Below, in pieces: positions 53,592 to 62,806 of a stretch of DNA of 64,000 bases (within the stretch, counting starts at the first letter, position 1; the number at the start of each line of letters is the position of its first letter). Made by a program: the position numbers and the translations under genes. The stretch is from Nocardia cyriacigeorgica (GTDB taxonomy: Bacteria; Actinomycetota; Actinomycetes; Mycobacteriales; Mycobacteriaceae): NCBI RefSeq assembly GCF_029868385.1, contig NZ_JARWNX010000061.1, positions 186,001 through 250,000 on the forward strand, in the 5' to 3' direction. The notes beneath the pieces were generated by a model. That model had not been told where the DNA came from, did no database searches, and saw only the letters and a program-made list of their open reading frames with translations.

Positions 53592-55058
53592 TCACCGCCG
53601 AGCGACGACGCGAATCGTGTCCAACGACGCATCGGCGGCGTCGGGCACATTCATGCCCGCCGCGAGCCCGGAGCGCAGGTACTCGAGCACCGCGTCGTCG
53701 AGCAGCTCTCCAGGCACCACCACCGGAATTCCCGGCGGATACGGGGTGAGCTGTTCGGCGGCGATCCTGCCCGCCGCCTCGGCGACGGGCACCGATTCCA
53801 GCGGACCGAAGAACGCGTCGCGCGGCAGCATGACCGACTCCAGTTGGATCTGCTCGGGCGAGGGCAGGCGTATCGATGGCGGCGTGGCAGCGGGATCGAT
53901 CTGCGCGCGCCACGCCGTCACGGCTTCGACCAGCGTGTCGATGCTCGCGTCGTCATCGGCGATGGACAGCGTCGCAAGGATTCTGCGGTGATCGCTGAGA
54001 CCGAGATCGAGCCGACGATGTTCGCGCAGCCAGTCCGCGGCCTGATAGCCGGTGGCTCCGGTGCCTTCGATATCCATCAGCACCTGCATCCGGTCGAGAT
54101 CATGGGAGGCCTGCGCGCCGAGCAGCACATCTTCGAGCACATCGACGCCGGGAATCCGATCCAGCTCACGACGGGCGCGTTGGGCGGTGCGCAGCGCGGC
54201 GCCGAGCAGTTCGTGTCCGTGCTGCACCATCTGCCTGCGCCAACCGTCCAACGCCGAATAGATCAGCACGTTGGGGCTCGTGGTCATCAGCAGGTCCGCG
54301 CAGGCGCTCAGCAGTGACCGGTCGATCAGGTCGCCTTGCACGTGGAACACCGAGCCCTGTTCGAAGCCAGCGCCCATCTTGTGCACACTCACCACGCACA
54401 CATCGGCTCCGACATCCATCGCCCAGGTGGGCAGCTCGGGATGGAACGGCAGATGCGCGCCCCACGCCTCGTCCACGATGAGCGGTTTGCCACGTTCATG
54501 ACAGACCTCGACGATCCCGGCCAGATCGGCGCAGGTGCCGTAGGGACTCGGGCTGACCACGAGCGCGCCCGCCGCATCGGGATGGCGGTCCCACACGTCG
54601 CGGACCTGCTGCGGCGACGGCGGATGCGAGATATGCCGCTCGGCGTCCCAGCGGGGCGTGATCCAGCGTGGCTGCACACCGGAGAACACCAGACCCGCCA
54701 CGATCGATTTGTGGCTGTCCCTCGCGACCAGCAGCCCACCGTCCTTGCCGCCCGCCACAGCCATCATCGCCGCTTTCACCGACAGGGAGCTGCCGCAGGT
54801 GGAGAAGAACGTGGTCTCGGCGCCGACCGCGTCGGCCATCAGGGCTTCGGCGTCGGCGAGATAGCCGCCGCGCATGAGCCGGTCGTCGAGACCGGGTCCG
54901 GCGAGGACGTCGGAGCCGAAGGCATCGGCGCCGATGATCGCGGCCACCCGCTCATCGACCCCGCGGCCTTGCCGATGGGCCGGTGGGGTGTATCCGTATC
55001 TGCCCACGCGCCGGTAGTCGGCCAGCGCATCGAGCAGCGGCGCTCGCGCATGGTCCAT
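53592..55058 (-). CDS. Orn/Lys/Arg decarboxylase family PLP protein
   Basis: A 488-residue fold-type I PLP enzyme of the major Orn/Lys/Arg decarboxylase family (short SpeA/YaaO-like form). PLP-binding elements are FFSTCGSSLSVKAAMMAV, ARDSHKSIVAGLVFSGV, LIVDEAWGAHLPFHP and the Schiff-base lysine in VSVHKMGAGFEQGSV. The C-terminal domain ends with a glycine-rich TPYPPGIPVVVPGE, which is conserved. Substrate may be lysine, ornithine or arginine; it cannot be told. ATG 55058 begins close to the family N-terminus. It is divergent from a carboxylate-amine ligase, 73 bases away, suggesting linked expression. Confidence 0.87.
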   Translation of the reverse strand: MDHARAPLLDALADYRRVGRYGYTPPAHRQGRGVDERVAAIIGADAFGSDVLAGPGLDDRLMRGGYLADAEALMADAVGAETTFFSTCGSSLSVKAAMMAVAGGKDGGLLVARDSHKSIVAGLVFSGVQPRWITPRWDAERHISHPPSPQQVRDVWDRHPDAAGALVVSPSPYGTCADLAGIVEVCHERGKPLIVDEAWGAHLPFHPELPTWAMDVGADVCVVSVHKMGAGFEQGSVFHVQGDLIDRSLLSACADLLMTTSPNVLIYSALDGWRRQMVQHGHELLGAALRTAQRARRELDRIPGVDVLEDVLLGAQASHDLDRMQVLMDIEGTGATGYQAADWLREHRRLDLGLSDHRRILATLSIADDDASIDTLVEAVTAWRAQIDPAATPPSIRLPSPEQIQLESVMLPRDAFFGPLESVPVAEAAGRIAAEQLTPYPPGIPVVVPGELLDDAVLEYLRSGLAAGMNVPDAADASLDTIRVVARR

Positions 55059-55131
55059 GCTCGCAGTCCTACCCGATCGGGCCGGAAATATGTCGACCCC
55101 ACGCCCGGCGGTGACGAGTAGCCTACGAGGA

Positions 55132-56235
55132 ATGGACCCGGCCTCGTCGACAGTCGGCGTTGAAGAGGAATTCCTCCTCGTTGACCCGGACAGCGGTGCG
55201 CCCGCGGCGAAGAATGTCGAGGTGGCCCGGTCGGCGAAGGATATCGGCATCGATCTGCAACTCGAATTGACCCGATGCCAGGTGGAGACCAGTACCGGCG
55301 TGCACACCGACACCGCCGAACTGCTCACCGAATTGCGCGAATTGCGTAGCGGCGTCGCCGATTGCGCCCGTGCGCACAACACCCGCCTGCTCGCGGTGGC
55401 GATTCCACCGACGGTGCCCGAGCAGTTCCCGATCACCGACACCCCGCGCTATCAGCGCATCGCCCGCGGTTTCGGCATGATCGCGCACGAACAGGGATTG
55501 TGCGGATGCCATATCCACGTGGGCATTCCCGATCGGGAGACGGCGGTGCAGATCAGCAATTGCTTGCGGCCGTCGTTACCGGTATTCCTCGCACTCACCG
55601 CCAATTCCTCGATCTACCGTGGTGCCGAAACCGGTTACGCCAGTTGGCGCAGTGTGCTGTGGCGGCGTTGGCCCAGTGCGGGCCCGCCGCCGTACTTCGC
55701 CGACGCCGGGGCCTACGACGCGATGGTGGAGATGATGTTGTCCAGCGGCAGCATTCTGGACAAGAAGATGGTCTATTGGGATATCCGGCCCTCGATCACC
55801 TTCCCCACGATCGAGATCCGAGTCAGCGATGTGCCCGCGACGGTCCGGGAGACGGCGCTGCTCGCCACCCTCGTCCGGGCCACCGTGCTGACCGTGCGCG
55901 CCGAACTCGACCGCGGCGCCGCCGCACCGATGGTGTCGGCGGAGGTGTTGCGAACCGCGTACTGGAAGGCGGCCCGCTCCGGCCTCGACGGTGACGGCGT
56001 CGATGCGGTCGACGGCCGGATCGCCCCCATGCGCGTATTGCTGGCCGAACTGCTCGACCGGATCTCCCCGGCGCTCGCGGCGCTCGAGGCCGAAGACTTC
56101 GTCGGCGAGACGATCGCCGCGGTACTCGACGGCGGGAACGGCGCCCGTCGACAATGCGACGCTTTCCGTGCACGCCACGAGATCAGCGATGTGCTCGCGG
56201 TATTGCGGGATGCCACGCTGGAAGGTTGCGTGTAA
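55132..56235 (+). CDS. YbdK-type carboxylate-amine ligase (glutamate-cysteine ligase family 2)
   Basis: A 367-residue ATP-dependent ligase of the GCS2/YbdK family, which forms an amide between a carboxylate and an amine. Characteristic are STVGVEEEFLLVDPDSG at the start, QLELTRCQVETSTGVH, CGCHIHVGIPDRETAV and RPSITFPTIEIRVSDVP. Mycobacterial relatives include the EgtA-like and YbdK groups; this length and motif set fit the YbdK group, which has weak glutamate-cysteine ligase activity. ATG 55132 follows ACGAGGA. Confidence 0.88.
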   Translation: MDPASSTVGVEEEFLLVDPDSGAPAAKNVEVARSAKDIGIDLQLELTRCQVETSTGVHTDTAELLTELRELRSGVADCARAHNTRLLAVAIPPTVPEQFPITDTPRYQRIARGFGMIAHEQGLCGCHIHVGIPDRETAVQISNCLRPSLPVFLALTANSSIYRGAETGYASWRSVLWRRWPSAGPPPYFADAGAYDAMVEMMLSSGSILDKKMVYWDIRPSITFPTIEIRVSDVPATVRETALLATLVRATVLTVRAELDRGAAAPMVSAEVLRTAYWKAARSGLDGDGVDAVDGRIAPMRVLLAELLDRISPALAALEAEDFVGETIAAVLDGGNGARRQCDAFRARHEISDVLAVLRDATLEGCV

Positions 56236-56262
56236 GCAGTCCTACATCCGAAGGTGCACTGC

Positions 56263-57948
56263 TCAGAGCAGGATTCGACGTGCCCTGGCCCGCGCGTCGT
56301 CCGGGTCTGTGGCGGCGAGCACCGCCGCGGCGGCCGCTTCGCAGTCGGCCAGGGTGACCGCCGACAGCTGGGCGCCGACCCCGGCGACGGCGGGGGCGGC
56401 GGCCGACAGCGAGGTGACGCCGAGCCCGGTCAGCACACAGGCCAGCAGCGGGTCGGCGGCGGCCTCACCACAGACGCCGACCGGTTTTCCGGCCCGGCGG
56501 CCCGCGGCGGCGGTACCGGCCACGAGGGTCAGCACCGCGGGCTGCCACGGGTCGGTCAGCGCGGCCAGATCGGGTGACATCCGATCGGCCGCCATCGTGT
56601 ACTGGGCGAGATCATTGGTGCCGATCGAGACGAAATCGACCTCGGCCAGGATCGCCTCGGCCAGCAATGCGGCGGCGGGCACCTCGATCATCACCCCGGC
56701 GACCAGCCCTCTGGCCCGGACCCGCGTCGCGAACGAACGCGCTTCGCCGACCGTCGCGATCATCGGCGCCATCACCATCGGCGGGAGGTCGCGTCCCTCC
56801 GCCGCTGCGGCGACGGCATCGAGTTGACGCTCGAGTATGCCGCCGTCGCGGGCGGCGATCCGGATACCGCGGACGCCGAGTGCCGGATTGGCCTCCTCGG
56901 GGTGGTCGGCGAAGCGCAGCGGCTTGTCCGAACCCGCGTCCAAGGTCCGCAGCACCACTTTCGCGGTGGGAAAGGCGTCGAGCACATCCCGGTAGATGCG
57001 GGCCTGCTCCGGTACCGACGGTTCGGTATCGCGGTCCAGGAAGCACAGTTCGGTACGGAACAGTCCGATGCCCTCGGCGGGGGTGGCCGCCGCGGCGCGC
57101 GCACCGGCGCCGTCCTGCACATTGGCGAGGACCGCGACACGGTGACCGTCGGCGGTGGCGCCGGGACCGGTCCAGCTCGCATTCCTGGCCACGGTGGCGC
57201 GGTAGCTCGCGACGGCGGCTTCGGCCACGGCCGAGTCGGCACCGACGGTTACCGTGCCCGCCGCACCGTCCATCAACAGATCCGCCCCGACGGGGACGTC
57301 ATCGAGACCCGATACCGCGACGACGCAGGGAATACCGAGTTGACGGGCGATGATGGCGGTATGGCTGGTGGCGCCGCCGAGCGAGGTCGCCAGCCCGACG
57401 ATGCGGGTGGGGTCGAGGCCCGCGGTATCGGCCGGAGCCAGATCACGGGCGATCAGCACGGACGGCCGTTCGGGGGCCGGCACACCGGGTTCGGGCAGTC
57501 CGAGCACTTCGGCCACCACTCGGTCACACACATCGCGCAGATCGGTCACCCGTTCGGCCATCAGCCCGCCGAGCTTGCCGAACATCTCGGCGAACTGCTC
57601 GGTGGCCGCCGTCGCGGCCGCGGGTGCGGCCGCACCGGTCGCGATCAGCTTCTCGGCCGCGGCGAGCCAGCCGCGATCGGCGGCCATAGCCGCATTGGCC
57701 GACAGCACCTCGGCGGCAGCACCCGTCGACGCGTCGGCGCGCGAGCGCAGCCGGGCCGCGACGGTTTCGGCGGCGGCCCGCAGGGCGGCGAGTTCGGAGG
57801 CCCGATCGGACTCCGCAACCGTGTCTGTTCGGACATCGATCCGCACCCTCGGGTTCGGTCGAATAGCAGGCGCGGCGGCGACTCCCGGCACCGCAGGGGT
57901 TCCGCGCAAAACCAATTCAACGGCCTCTACCTGCTGTGATCGGCTCAT
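56263..57948 (-). CDS. ptsI: PTS enzyme I (phosphoenolpyruvate-protein phosphotransferase)
   Basis: A 561-residue enzyme I, which takes phosphate from phosphoenolpyruvate and gives it to HPr. The active-site His is in LGGATSHTAIIARQLGIPCVV, and the PEP-binding TIM barrel shows GIGLFRTELCFLDRDTEPS, LRTLDAGSDKPLRF, NPALGVRGIR and GVCGEAAADP. Sequence is unusually Ala-rich but complete. ATG 57948 has AAGGAG upstream. It is divergent from the fruR-fruK-fruA-ptsH run, completing a full phosphotransferase chain at one locus. Confidence 0.93.
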   Translation of the reverse strand: MSRSQQVEAVELVLRGTPAVPGVAAAPAIRPNPRVRIDVRTDTVAESDRASELAALRAAAETVAARLRSRADASTGAAAEVLSANAAMAADRGWLAAAEKLIATGAAAPAAATAATEQFAEMFGKLGGLMAERVTDLRDVCDRVVAEVLGLPEPGVPAPERPSVLIARDLAPADTAGLDPTRIVGLATSLGGATSHTAIIARQLGIPCVVAVSGLDDVPVGADLLMDGAAGTVTVGADSAVAEAAVASYRATVARNASWTGPGATADGHRVAVLANVQDGAGARAAAATPAEGIGLFRTELCFLDRDTEPSVPEQARIYRDVLDAFPTAKVVLRTLDAGSDKPLRFADHPEEANPALGVRGIRIAARDGGILERQLDAVAAAAEGRDLPPMVMAPMIATVGEARSFATRVRARGLVAGVMIEVPAAALLAEAILAEVDFVSIGTNDLAQYTMAADRMSPDLAALTDPWQPAVLTLVAGTAAAGRRAGKPVGVCGEAAADPLLACVLTGLGVTSLSAAAPAVAGVGAQLSAVTLADCEAAAAAVLAATDPDDARARARRILL

Positions 57949-57989
57949 TTGCGGTCTCCTTCGCACCGAAGTCGGACTGTGTTGTTCAT

Positions 57990-58007
57990 ATCAACGCCTG
58001 AGTTGAT
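57990..58007. promoter_or_regulatory. Candidate FruR operator between ptsI and fruR
   Basis: ATCAAC-GCCTGA-GTTGAT, a perfect 6-base inverted repeat in the ptsI/fruR divergent gap, 42-59 bases before the ptsI start. A second set of direct CAACAT repeats (58060-58065 and 58070-58075, ten bases apart) lies nearer fruR. Both are plausible sites for the DeoR-type regulator. Confidence 0.55.
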
Positions 58008-58030
58008 GTGATCCAGACTACTCCAAACCA

Positions 58031-58059
58031 TTGACAAAGCAACAGACTCAGACGTAAAA
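58031..58059 (+). promoter_or_regulatory. Sigma-70-type promoter of the fru operon
   Basis: TTGACA (58031-58036), a 17-base spacer, and GTAAAA (58054-58059) lie 34 bases before the fruR ATG. The -35 is perfect, the -10 partial. Direct CAACAT repeats overlap or follow the start point, which suits repression. Confidence 0.6.
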
Positions 58060-58092
58060 CAACATAAACCAACATTTGCAGGAGGGATCGGG

Positions 58093-58860
58093 ATGTACGC
58101 AGAGGAGCGGCAGCAGGCCATCGCCACCCTGGTCGGGCAGCGCGGTCGCGTATCGGTGACCGATCTGTCCGAGCAGTACGGCGTCACCAGCGAAACCGTC
58201 CGCCGCGATCTCGCGGTGCTCGATCGCATGGGTCTGGTGCGCCGGGTCCACGGCGGCGCGGTACCGGCCGCCGCCCTCACCGCGATCGAACTCGGCACCT
58301 CCGAACGCGAAGGCGCGCGCACCGCCGAGAAGGAGCGCATCGCCAAGGCCGCCGTGGAATTCCTGCCACCCACCGGCGGCAGCGTGCTCTTCGACGCGGG
58401 CACCACCACCGCGCGGGTCGCCGCTCTGCTGCCGACCGACCGCGAACTGGTCGGTGTCACGAACTCGTTGCCGGTGGCGACGCGACTCAGCGCGCACGCC
58501 GGGGTGCAGCTGCATCTGCTCGGCGGGCGCGTGCGTGGGGTCACCCAGGCCGCTGTCGGCGCCGACACGCTGCGCGTACTCGCCGGATTGCGCGTCGATA
58601 CCGCGTTCATCGGCACCAACGCCCTGACCCCGGTGCACGGGCTGTCCACCCCGGACGCGGACGAGGCGGCGGTGAAACGCGCCATGGTCGCCAGCGCGCA
58701 CCGCGTCGTGGTCGTCGCCGATTCGTCCAAGATCGGCCGGGAGGATTTCGTTCGCTTCGCCGGAATCGATGAGATCGACGTACTGGTCACCGATTCCGGC
58801 ATCCCCGCCTCGGTGCGGAACGAACTGAGCAACAGCGGCATCGAGGTGGTGGCGCCATGA
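58093..58860 (+). CDS. fruR: DeoR-family regulator of fructose use
   Basis: A 255-residue DeoR regulator. Its helix-turn-helix reads MYAEERQQAIATLVGQRGRVSVTDLSEQYGVTSETVRRDLAVLDRMGLVRRVHGGA, and the sugar-phosphate sensing domain has LFDAGTTTARVAAL, GVTNSLPVA, GADTLRVLAGLRVDTAFIGTNAL and VVVADSSKIGR. As first gene of the fruR-fruK-fruA-ptsH run it probably represses the cluster and ptsI, and responds to fructose-1-phosphate or a related ester. Its stop overlaps fruK by four bases (ATGA). Confidence 0.9.
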   Translation: MYAEERQQAIATLVGQRGRVSVTDLSEQYGVTSETVRRDLAVLDRMGLVRRVHGGAVPAAALTAIELGTSEREGARTAEKERIAKAAVEFLPPTGGSVLFDAGTTTARVAALLPTDRELVGVTNSLPVATRLSAHAGVQLHLLGGRVRGVTQAAVGADTLRVLAGLRVDTAFIGTNALTPVHGLSTPDADEAAVKRAMVASAHRVVVVADSSKIGREDFVRFAGIDEIDVLVTDSGIPASVRNELSNSGIEVVAP

Positions 58861-59807
58861 TCGTCACGCTCACCGCGAACCCGAGTATCGACCGCACCGT
58901 CACCCTGGCCGAACCGCTGCTGCGCGGCGCGGTGCACCGGGCTTCCGGTGTCGCCACTCATCCGGGAGGTAAGGGCGTCAACGTCTCGCGGGTGGTCGCC
59001 GCCGCCGGTGTCGCCACCGTCGCCGTACTGCCGGGCAATGCCGATGATCCGCTGCTGCGGGCGCTCACGGATGCGGGCATCGAGCATCGCAGCGTGCCGA
59101 CCGCGGGTTCGGCGCGGATCAACCTCACTGTCGCCGAGACCGACGGCACCACGACCAAGATCAACGAGCCCGGCCATCCGCTCACCGCGGCCGCCCTCGA
59201 GGCGCTCACGGCCCTGCTCGGCGAGCTGGCCGTCGATGCCGAATGGGTGGTGCTGTCGGGCTCGCTGCCACCGGCGGTCCCCGCGGACTGGTACGTCGAA
59301 CTGATCGAGCGGCTGCCGGGCACCCGGATCGCCGTGGACACCTCCGACGCGCCGCTGCTGGCACTCGCGGACCGAACATTCTCGGTGGCACCGCAATTGA
59401 TCAAACCCAATACCGACGAACTCGCTCAGCTGACCGGCACCGCCGCCGCCACACTGGAGGATCCCCTCGCTGCCGCGCGCGCCGCCGCCGGGCTCGTCGA
59501 CCGCGGTTTCGGCGCCGTACTGGCGACCCTCGGCGCCGCGGGTGCGGTGCTCGTCACCCCGGACGGCGCATGGCATGCCACCGCACCCGTCATCCGCCCA
59601 CGCAGCACGGTCGGCGCGGGCGATTCGGCGCTGGCCGGCTATCTGCTCGCCGATCTGTCCGGCGCCGACCCGGCCGACCGTTTACGCCACGCCGTCGCCT
59701 ACGGCAGCGCCGCCGCCGCCCTGCCCGGCACCGGTCTACCCGGCCCCCATCACACCGACCCCGACGCCGTATCCGTCACGGCGCTGGACCTCCTCCCCCA
59801 TTCCTGA
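58857..59807 (+). CDS. fruK: 1-phosphofructokinase
   Basis: A 316-residue PfkB-family kinase that converts fructose-1-phosphate to fructose-1,6-bisphosphate. It starts MIVTLTANPSIDRTVTL, has HPGGKGVNVSRVVAAAG, the mid motif VVLSGSLPPAVP, IKPNTDELAQLTG and the catalytic signature VGAGDSALAGYL with the base Asp. It overlaps fruR and is followed by fruA after 13 bases. Confidence 0.93.
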   Translation: MIVTLTANPSIDRTVTLAEPLLRGAVHRASGVATHPGGKGVNVSRVVAAAGVATVAVLPGNADDPLLRALTDAGIEHRSVPTAGSARINLTVAETDGTTTKINEPGHPLTAAALEALTALLGELAVDAEWVVLSGSLPPAVPADWYVELIERLPGTRIAVDTSDAPLLALADRTFSVAPQLIKPNTDELAQLTGTAAATLEDPLAAARAAAGLVDRGFGAVLATLGAAGAVLVTPDGAWHATAPVIRPRSTVGAGDSALAGYLLADLSGADPADRLRHAVAYGSAAAALPGTGLPGPHHTDPDAVSVTALDLLPHS

Positions 59808-59820
59808 AGGACGCATCGCG

Positions 59821-62241
59821 ATGGCCGATTCGATCATCACCCCCGAAACGATCAGTCTCGACGCCGATCTCGGCGCATCGAAGGACGCCGTGATCGCCGC
59901 CCTCGCACAACGACTCGTCGACGCCGGACGGGCCGAGGACGTGTCGGCGCTCACCGCGGCGGTCCTCGCCAGGGAGGCGCAGTCGGCGACCGGGCTGCCC
60001 GGTGGGCTCGCCATCCCACACTGCCGGGCCGCCACGATCACCGCGGCGTCGCTCGGTTTCGCACGGCTGGCGCCGAAGGTCGATTTCGGCGCACCCGATG
60101 GTCCCGCCGACCTCGTATTCCTCATCGCGGCACCGGAAGGCGCTGGCGCCGAACACATGAAGCTGCTGTCCAGCCTCGCACGAGCGCTGGTGAAACCGGA
60201 GTTCGTGGGCAGCCTGCGGGCGGCGCAAACCCCGGATGCGGTGGTGGCGCTGGTGGATTCGGTACTGACTCCTCCGGCGACGACAGGAGCGGCGGTATCT
60301 GGTGCCGGGGCAGCCTCGGCCGGGTCGGCGACCGCGACGTCCGGGCCGAGGGCCTCGGCGGCTTCGGTCGACGCACCGGGCGCTGCCGTGACATCGACCG
60401 GCGCGTCCGACGCTGCCCTGTCGTCACCCGGTACATCGGGCGCTACAGCGACGCCAACCAGCACATCCGGCGCGGCCGGTACATCGGGCGCTGTGGCGAG
60501 GTCAACCGACGCACCCGGCACTGTCGTGACATCGGGCGCCGCAGCGACTTCAGCAGCCGCAGCATCGATCCCGCCGCACTCAACCGCTACCTCGAACGAT
60601 GCGGCATCCCCTGCTTCACGATCGGGTACGGCCGAGGGTCGCGGATCGGCAGGCGCTGCCGCGGGCACGATCACCGGCGCATCCGAGATGACATCGGGCA
60701 CCGCAACCGATCCCGCCTCGAGCACCACGACATCGGAGGCCGTCGACCAGCCGACAACTCGGCAGGCCCCGTCCACCCGCACCGTGGTGGCGGTGACGGC
60801 CTGCCCCACCGGGATCGCCCACACCTACATGGCCGCCGACGCGCTCGTCGCCGCTGGTGAGCGGGCGGGCGTTCGGGTCGAGGTGGAGACCCAGGGTTCC
60901 AGTGGTACCACTCCGCTGTCCGCCGCGATCATCGCGGCGGCCGACGCCGTCATCCTCGCCACCGATGTGGGTGTGAAGGGCCGGGAGCGGTTCGCGGATA
61001 AGCCGGTGATCGAATCCGGGGTGAAGCGAGCGATCAACGAACCCGATGCGATGATCGCCGAGGCGCTGCGGGTGGCGCGCGATCCCGCCGCCGCACCGGC
61101 CCCCACCACGACGCCCGACGAACCGCCCGCCGCCGCGCTCGGCTGGGGCACCCGATTGCGCCAGATCCTGCTCACCGGCGTGAGCTACATGATCCCGTTC
61201 GTCGCGGCGGGCGGTCTGCTGATCGCGCTCGGATTCCTGGTCGGCGGCTACGAGATCGCCGACAATGCCCGCTCGATCGTGCTGGACAATTCTCTGACCT
61301 CGCTACCGCCGGGCGGGCTCGCCACCTACCTCGGCGCGGTGCTCTATCAGCTGGGTTCGCTCGCGTTCAGTTTTCTCGTCCCCGCCCTGGCCGGGTATAT
61401 CGCCTTCGCGATGGCCGATCGGCCCGGTCTGGCACCGGGTTTCACCGCGGGTGCGGTGGCGGTGTTCGTCGGCGCCGGGTTCCTCGGTGGTCTCGTCGGC
61501 GGTCTGATCGCCGGGTTCGCCGCACTATGGGTGAGCCGGATTCCGGTGCCGCAGTGGGCGCGCGGGTTGATGCCGGTGGTGGTCATCCCGCTGTTCGCTT
61601 CGCTGATCGTCGGTGTACTCATGCTGACGGTGCTCGGCAAGCCCTTGGCCGTGGTCACCGAGAGCCTCACCGACTGGCTCAATGGGCTGTCGGGTACTTC
61701 GGCGGTCGCGCTCGGCATCATTCTCGGTCTGATGATGTGCTTCGACCTGGGCGGCCCGGTCAACAAGGCCGCCTATTCGTTCGCGGCGGCGGGCCTGTCG
61801 GTGAGCGATCCGGCAACACTGAAGATCATGGCCGCCGTGATGGCCGCGGGCATGGTGCCGCCGCTGGCCATGGCCTTGGCCTCGACCGTACTGCGGCCGG
61901 GACTGTTCACCTCCGCCGAACGCGAGAACGGTAAGGCGGCCTGGTTGTTGGGCGCCTCGTTCATCTCCGAGGGCGCCATCCCGTTCGCCGCCGCCGATCC
62001 GCTGCGGGTGATCCCATCGATGATGGCGGGTGGTGCCGTCACCGGCGCGCTGGTGATGGCCACGGGCGTGACGCTCAGCGCACCGCACGGCGGTATCTTC
62101 GTATTCTTCGCGGTCGGGCAGATCGTCTGGTATCTCATCGCGATCGCCGCGGGCACCGTCACCGCCGCGGTCTGCGTCACCGCTGCCAAGTCCTTCGGCC
62201 GGGCCCGCACCCGCACCGACGCCGCGCTGGTCGCCGCCTGA
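59821..62241 (+). CDS. fruA: PTS fructose-specific EIIABC with extended linker
   Basis: An 806-residue fused transporter that phosphorylates fructose on uptake. Residues 1-150 form the EIIA domain with phospho-His67 (LAIPHCRA). Residues 150-320 are a long Ala/Thr/Ser/Gly-rich linker of irregular short units (such as TSGAAGTSGAVA). EIIB begins at about 320 with its phospho-Cys328 (VTACPTGIAHTYMAADAL). EIIC fills about 440-806 with eight to ten membrane segments and the motif FDLGGPVNKAAYSF. The ATG at 59821 lies 13 bases after fruK; GAAGGACG precedes it. The linker is much longer than usual and is the likely source of length variation between strains. Confidence 0.92.
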   Translation: MADSIITPETISLDADLGASKDAVIAALAQRLVDAGRAEDVSALTAAVLAREAQSATGLPGGLAIPHCRAATITAASLGFARLAPKVDFGAPDGPADLVFLIAAPEGAGAEHMKLLSSLARALVKPEFVGSLRAAQTPDAVVALVDSVLTPPATTGAAVSGAGAASAGSATATSGPRASAASVDAPGAAVTSTGASDAALSSPGTSGATATPTSTSGAAGTSGAVARSTDAPGTVVTSGAAATSAAAASIPPHSTATSNDAASPASRSGTAEGRGSAGAAAGTITGASEMTSGTATDPASSTTTSEAVDQPTTRQAPSTRTVVAVTACPTGIAHTYMAADALVAAGERAGVRVEVETQGSSGTTPLSAAIIAAADAVILATDVGVKGRERFADKPVIESGVKRAINEPDAMIAEALRVARDPAAAPAPTTTPDEPPAAALGWGTRLRQILLTGVSYMIPFVAAGGLLIALGFLVGGYEIADNARSIVLDNSLTSLPPGGLATYLGAVLYQLGSLAFSFLVPALAGYIAFAMADRPGLAPGFTAGAVAVFVGAGFLGGLVGGLIAGFAALWVSRIPVPQWARGLMPVVVIPLFASLIVGVLMLTVLGKPLAVVTESLTDWLNGLSGTSAVALGIILGLMMCFDLGGPVNKAAYSFAAAGLSVSDPATLKIMAAVMAAGMVPPLAMALASTVLRPGLFTSAERENGKAAWLLGASFISEGAIPFAAADPLRVIPSMMAGGAVTGALVMATGVTLSAPHGGIFVFFAVGQIVWYLIAIAAGTVTAAVCVTAAKSFGRARTRTDAALVAA

Positions 62242-62304
62242 GGTGAGCGCGCAATTCGACCCACGCACAACAGCATCCGATATCCATCGAAACAAGGAGT
62301 AGCC

Positions 62305-62562
62305 ATGCCGAGCACCACTGTCACCGTCGGTTCGTCGATCGGGCTGCATGCCCGCCCCGCCGCCCTCATCGCCGAAGCCGTCGGCGCCGCGGGCGTCCCC
62401 GTCACCTTGGCACTGCCCGGTGGTGAGCCCGTCGACGCGGGTTCGTCACTGATGATCATGGCCCTCGGCGCCACCTTCGGCACCGATGTCGTCGTCACCA
62501 GCGACGATCAGCCGACCCTGGACAAGATCGCGGGTATGGTCGCCAGCGACCTCGACGCCTGA
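62305..62562 (+). CDS. ptsH: Phosphocarrier protein HPr
   Basis: An 85-residue HPr. The phosphorylated His15 lies in SIGLHARPAALI, and the second motif reads GSSLMIMALGA; the serine of the regulatory site is Ser47 or Ser48. AAGGAG precedes the ATG. It receives phosphate from enzyme I (56263) and passes it to the EIIA domain of FruA. It ends the fru run and is followed by a strong hairpin. Confidence 0.93.
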   Translation: MPSTTVTVGSSIGLHARPAALIAEAVGAAGVPVTLALPGGEPVDAGSSLMIMALGATFGTDVVVTSDDQPTLDKIAGMVASDLDA

Positions 62563-62723
62563 GGCCACGCCGTACCCGCGGAGCCGTGGCGGCTCGGTTC
62601 GGGCGCGTCACCTCGGTCGGTGGCGGCCCGGACCACGTCTACCAGCTCCGTTCGCCTCGGCATCGCCGGTCGGGGCGAGGTGCACCACGGACGCAGGTGG
62701 TCGCCCCGAGCAGCGCCGCAGCA

Positions 62724-62767
62724 GCATCCGTCGGCACCGCCGCTTCGATGGCGGTGCCGACGGATGC
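62724..62767. terminator. Very strong hairpin between ptsH and der
   Basis: A perfect 18-base inverted repeat (62724-62741 against 62750-62767) with an 8-base loop, sited between two convergent genes. It should stop transcription from both sides. The remaining 160 bases before it (62563-62723) hold nothing recognisable. Confidence 0.8.
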
Positions 62768-62806
62768 GAACGCATCAGCCGGTCGGGCGACACCGTCGAC
62801 CGTTTC

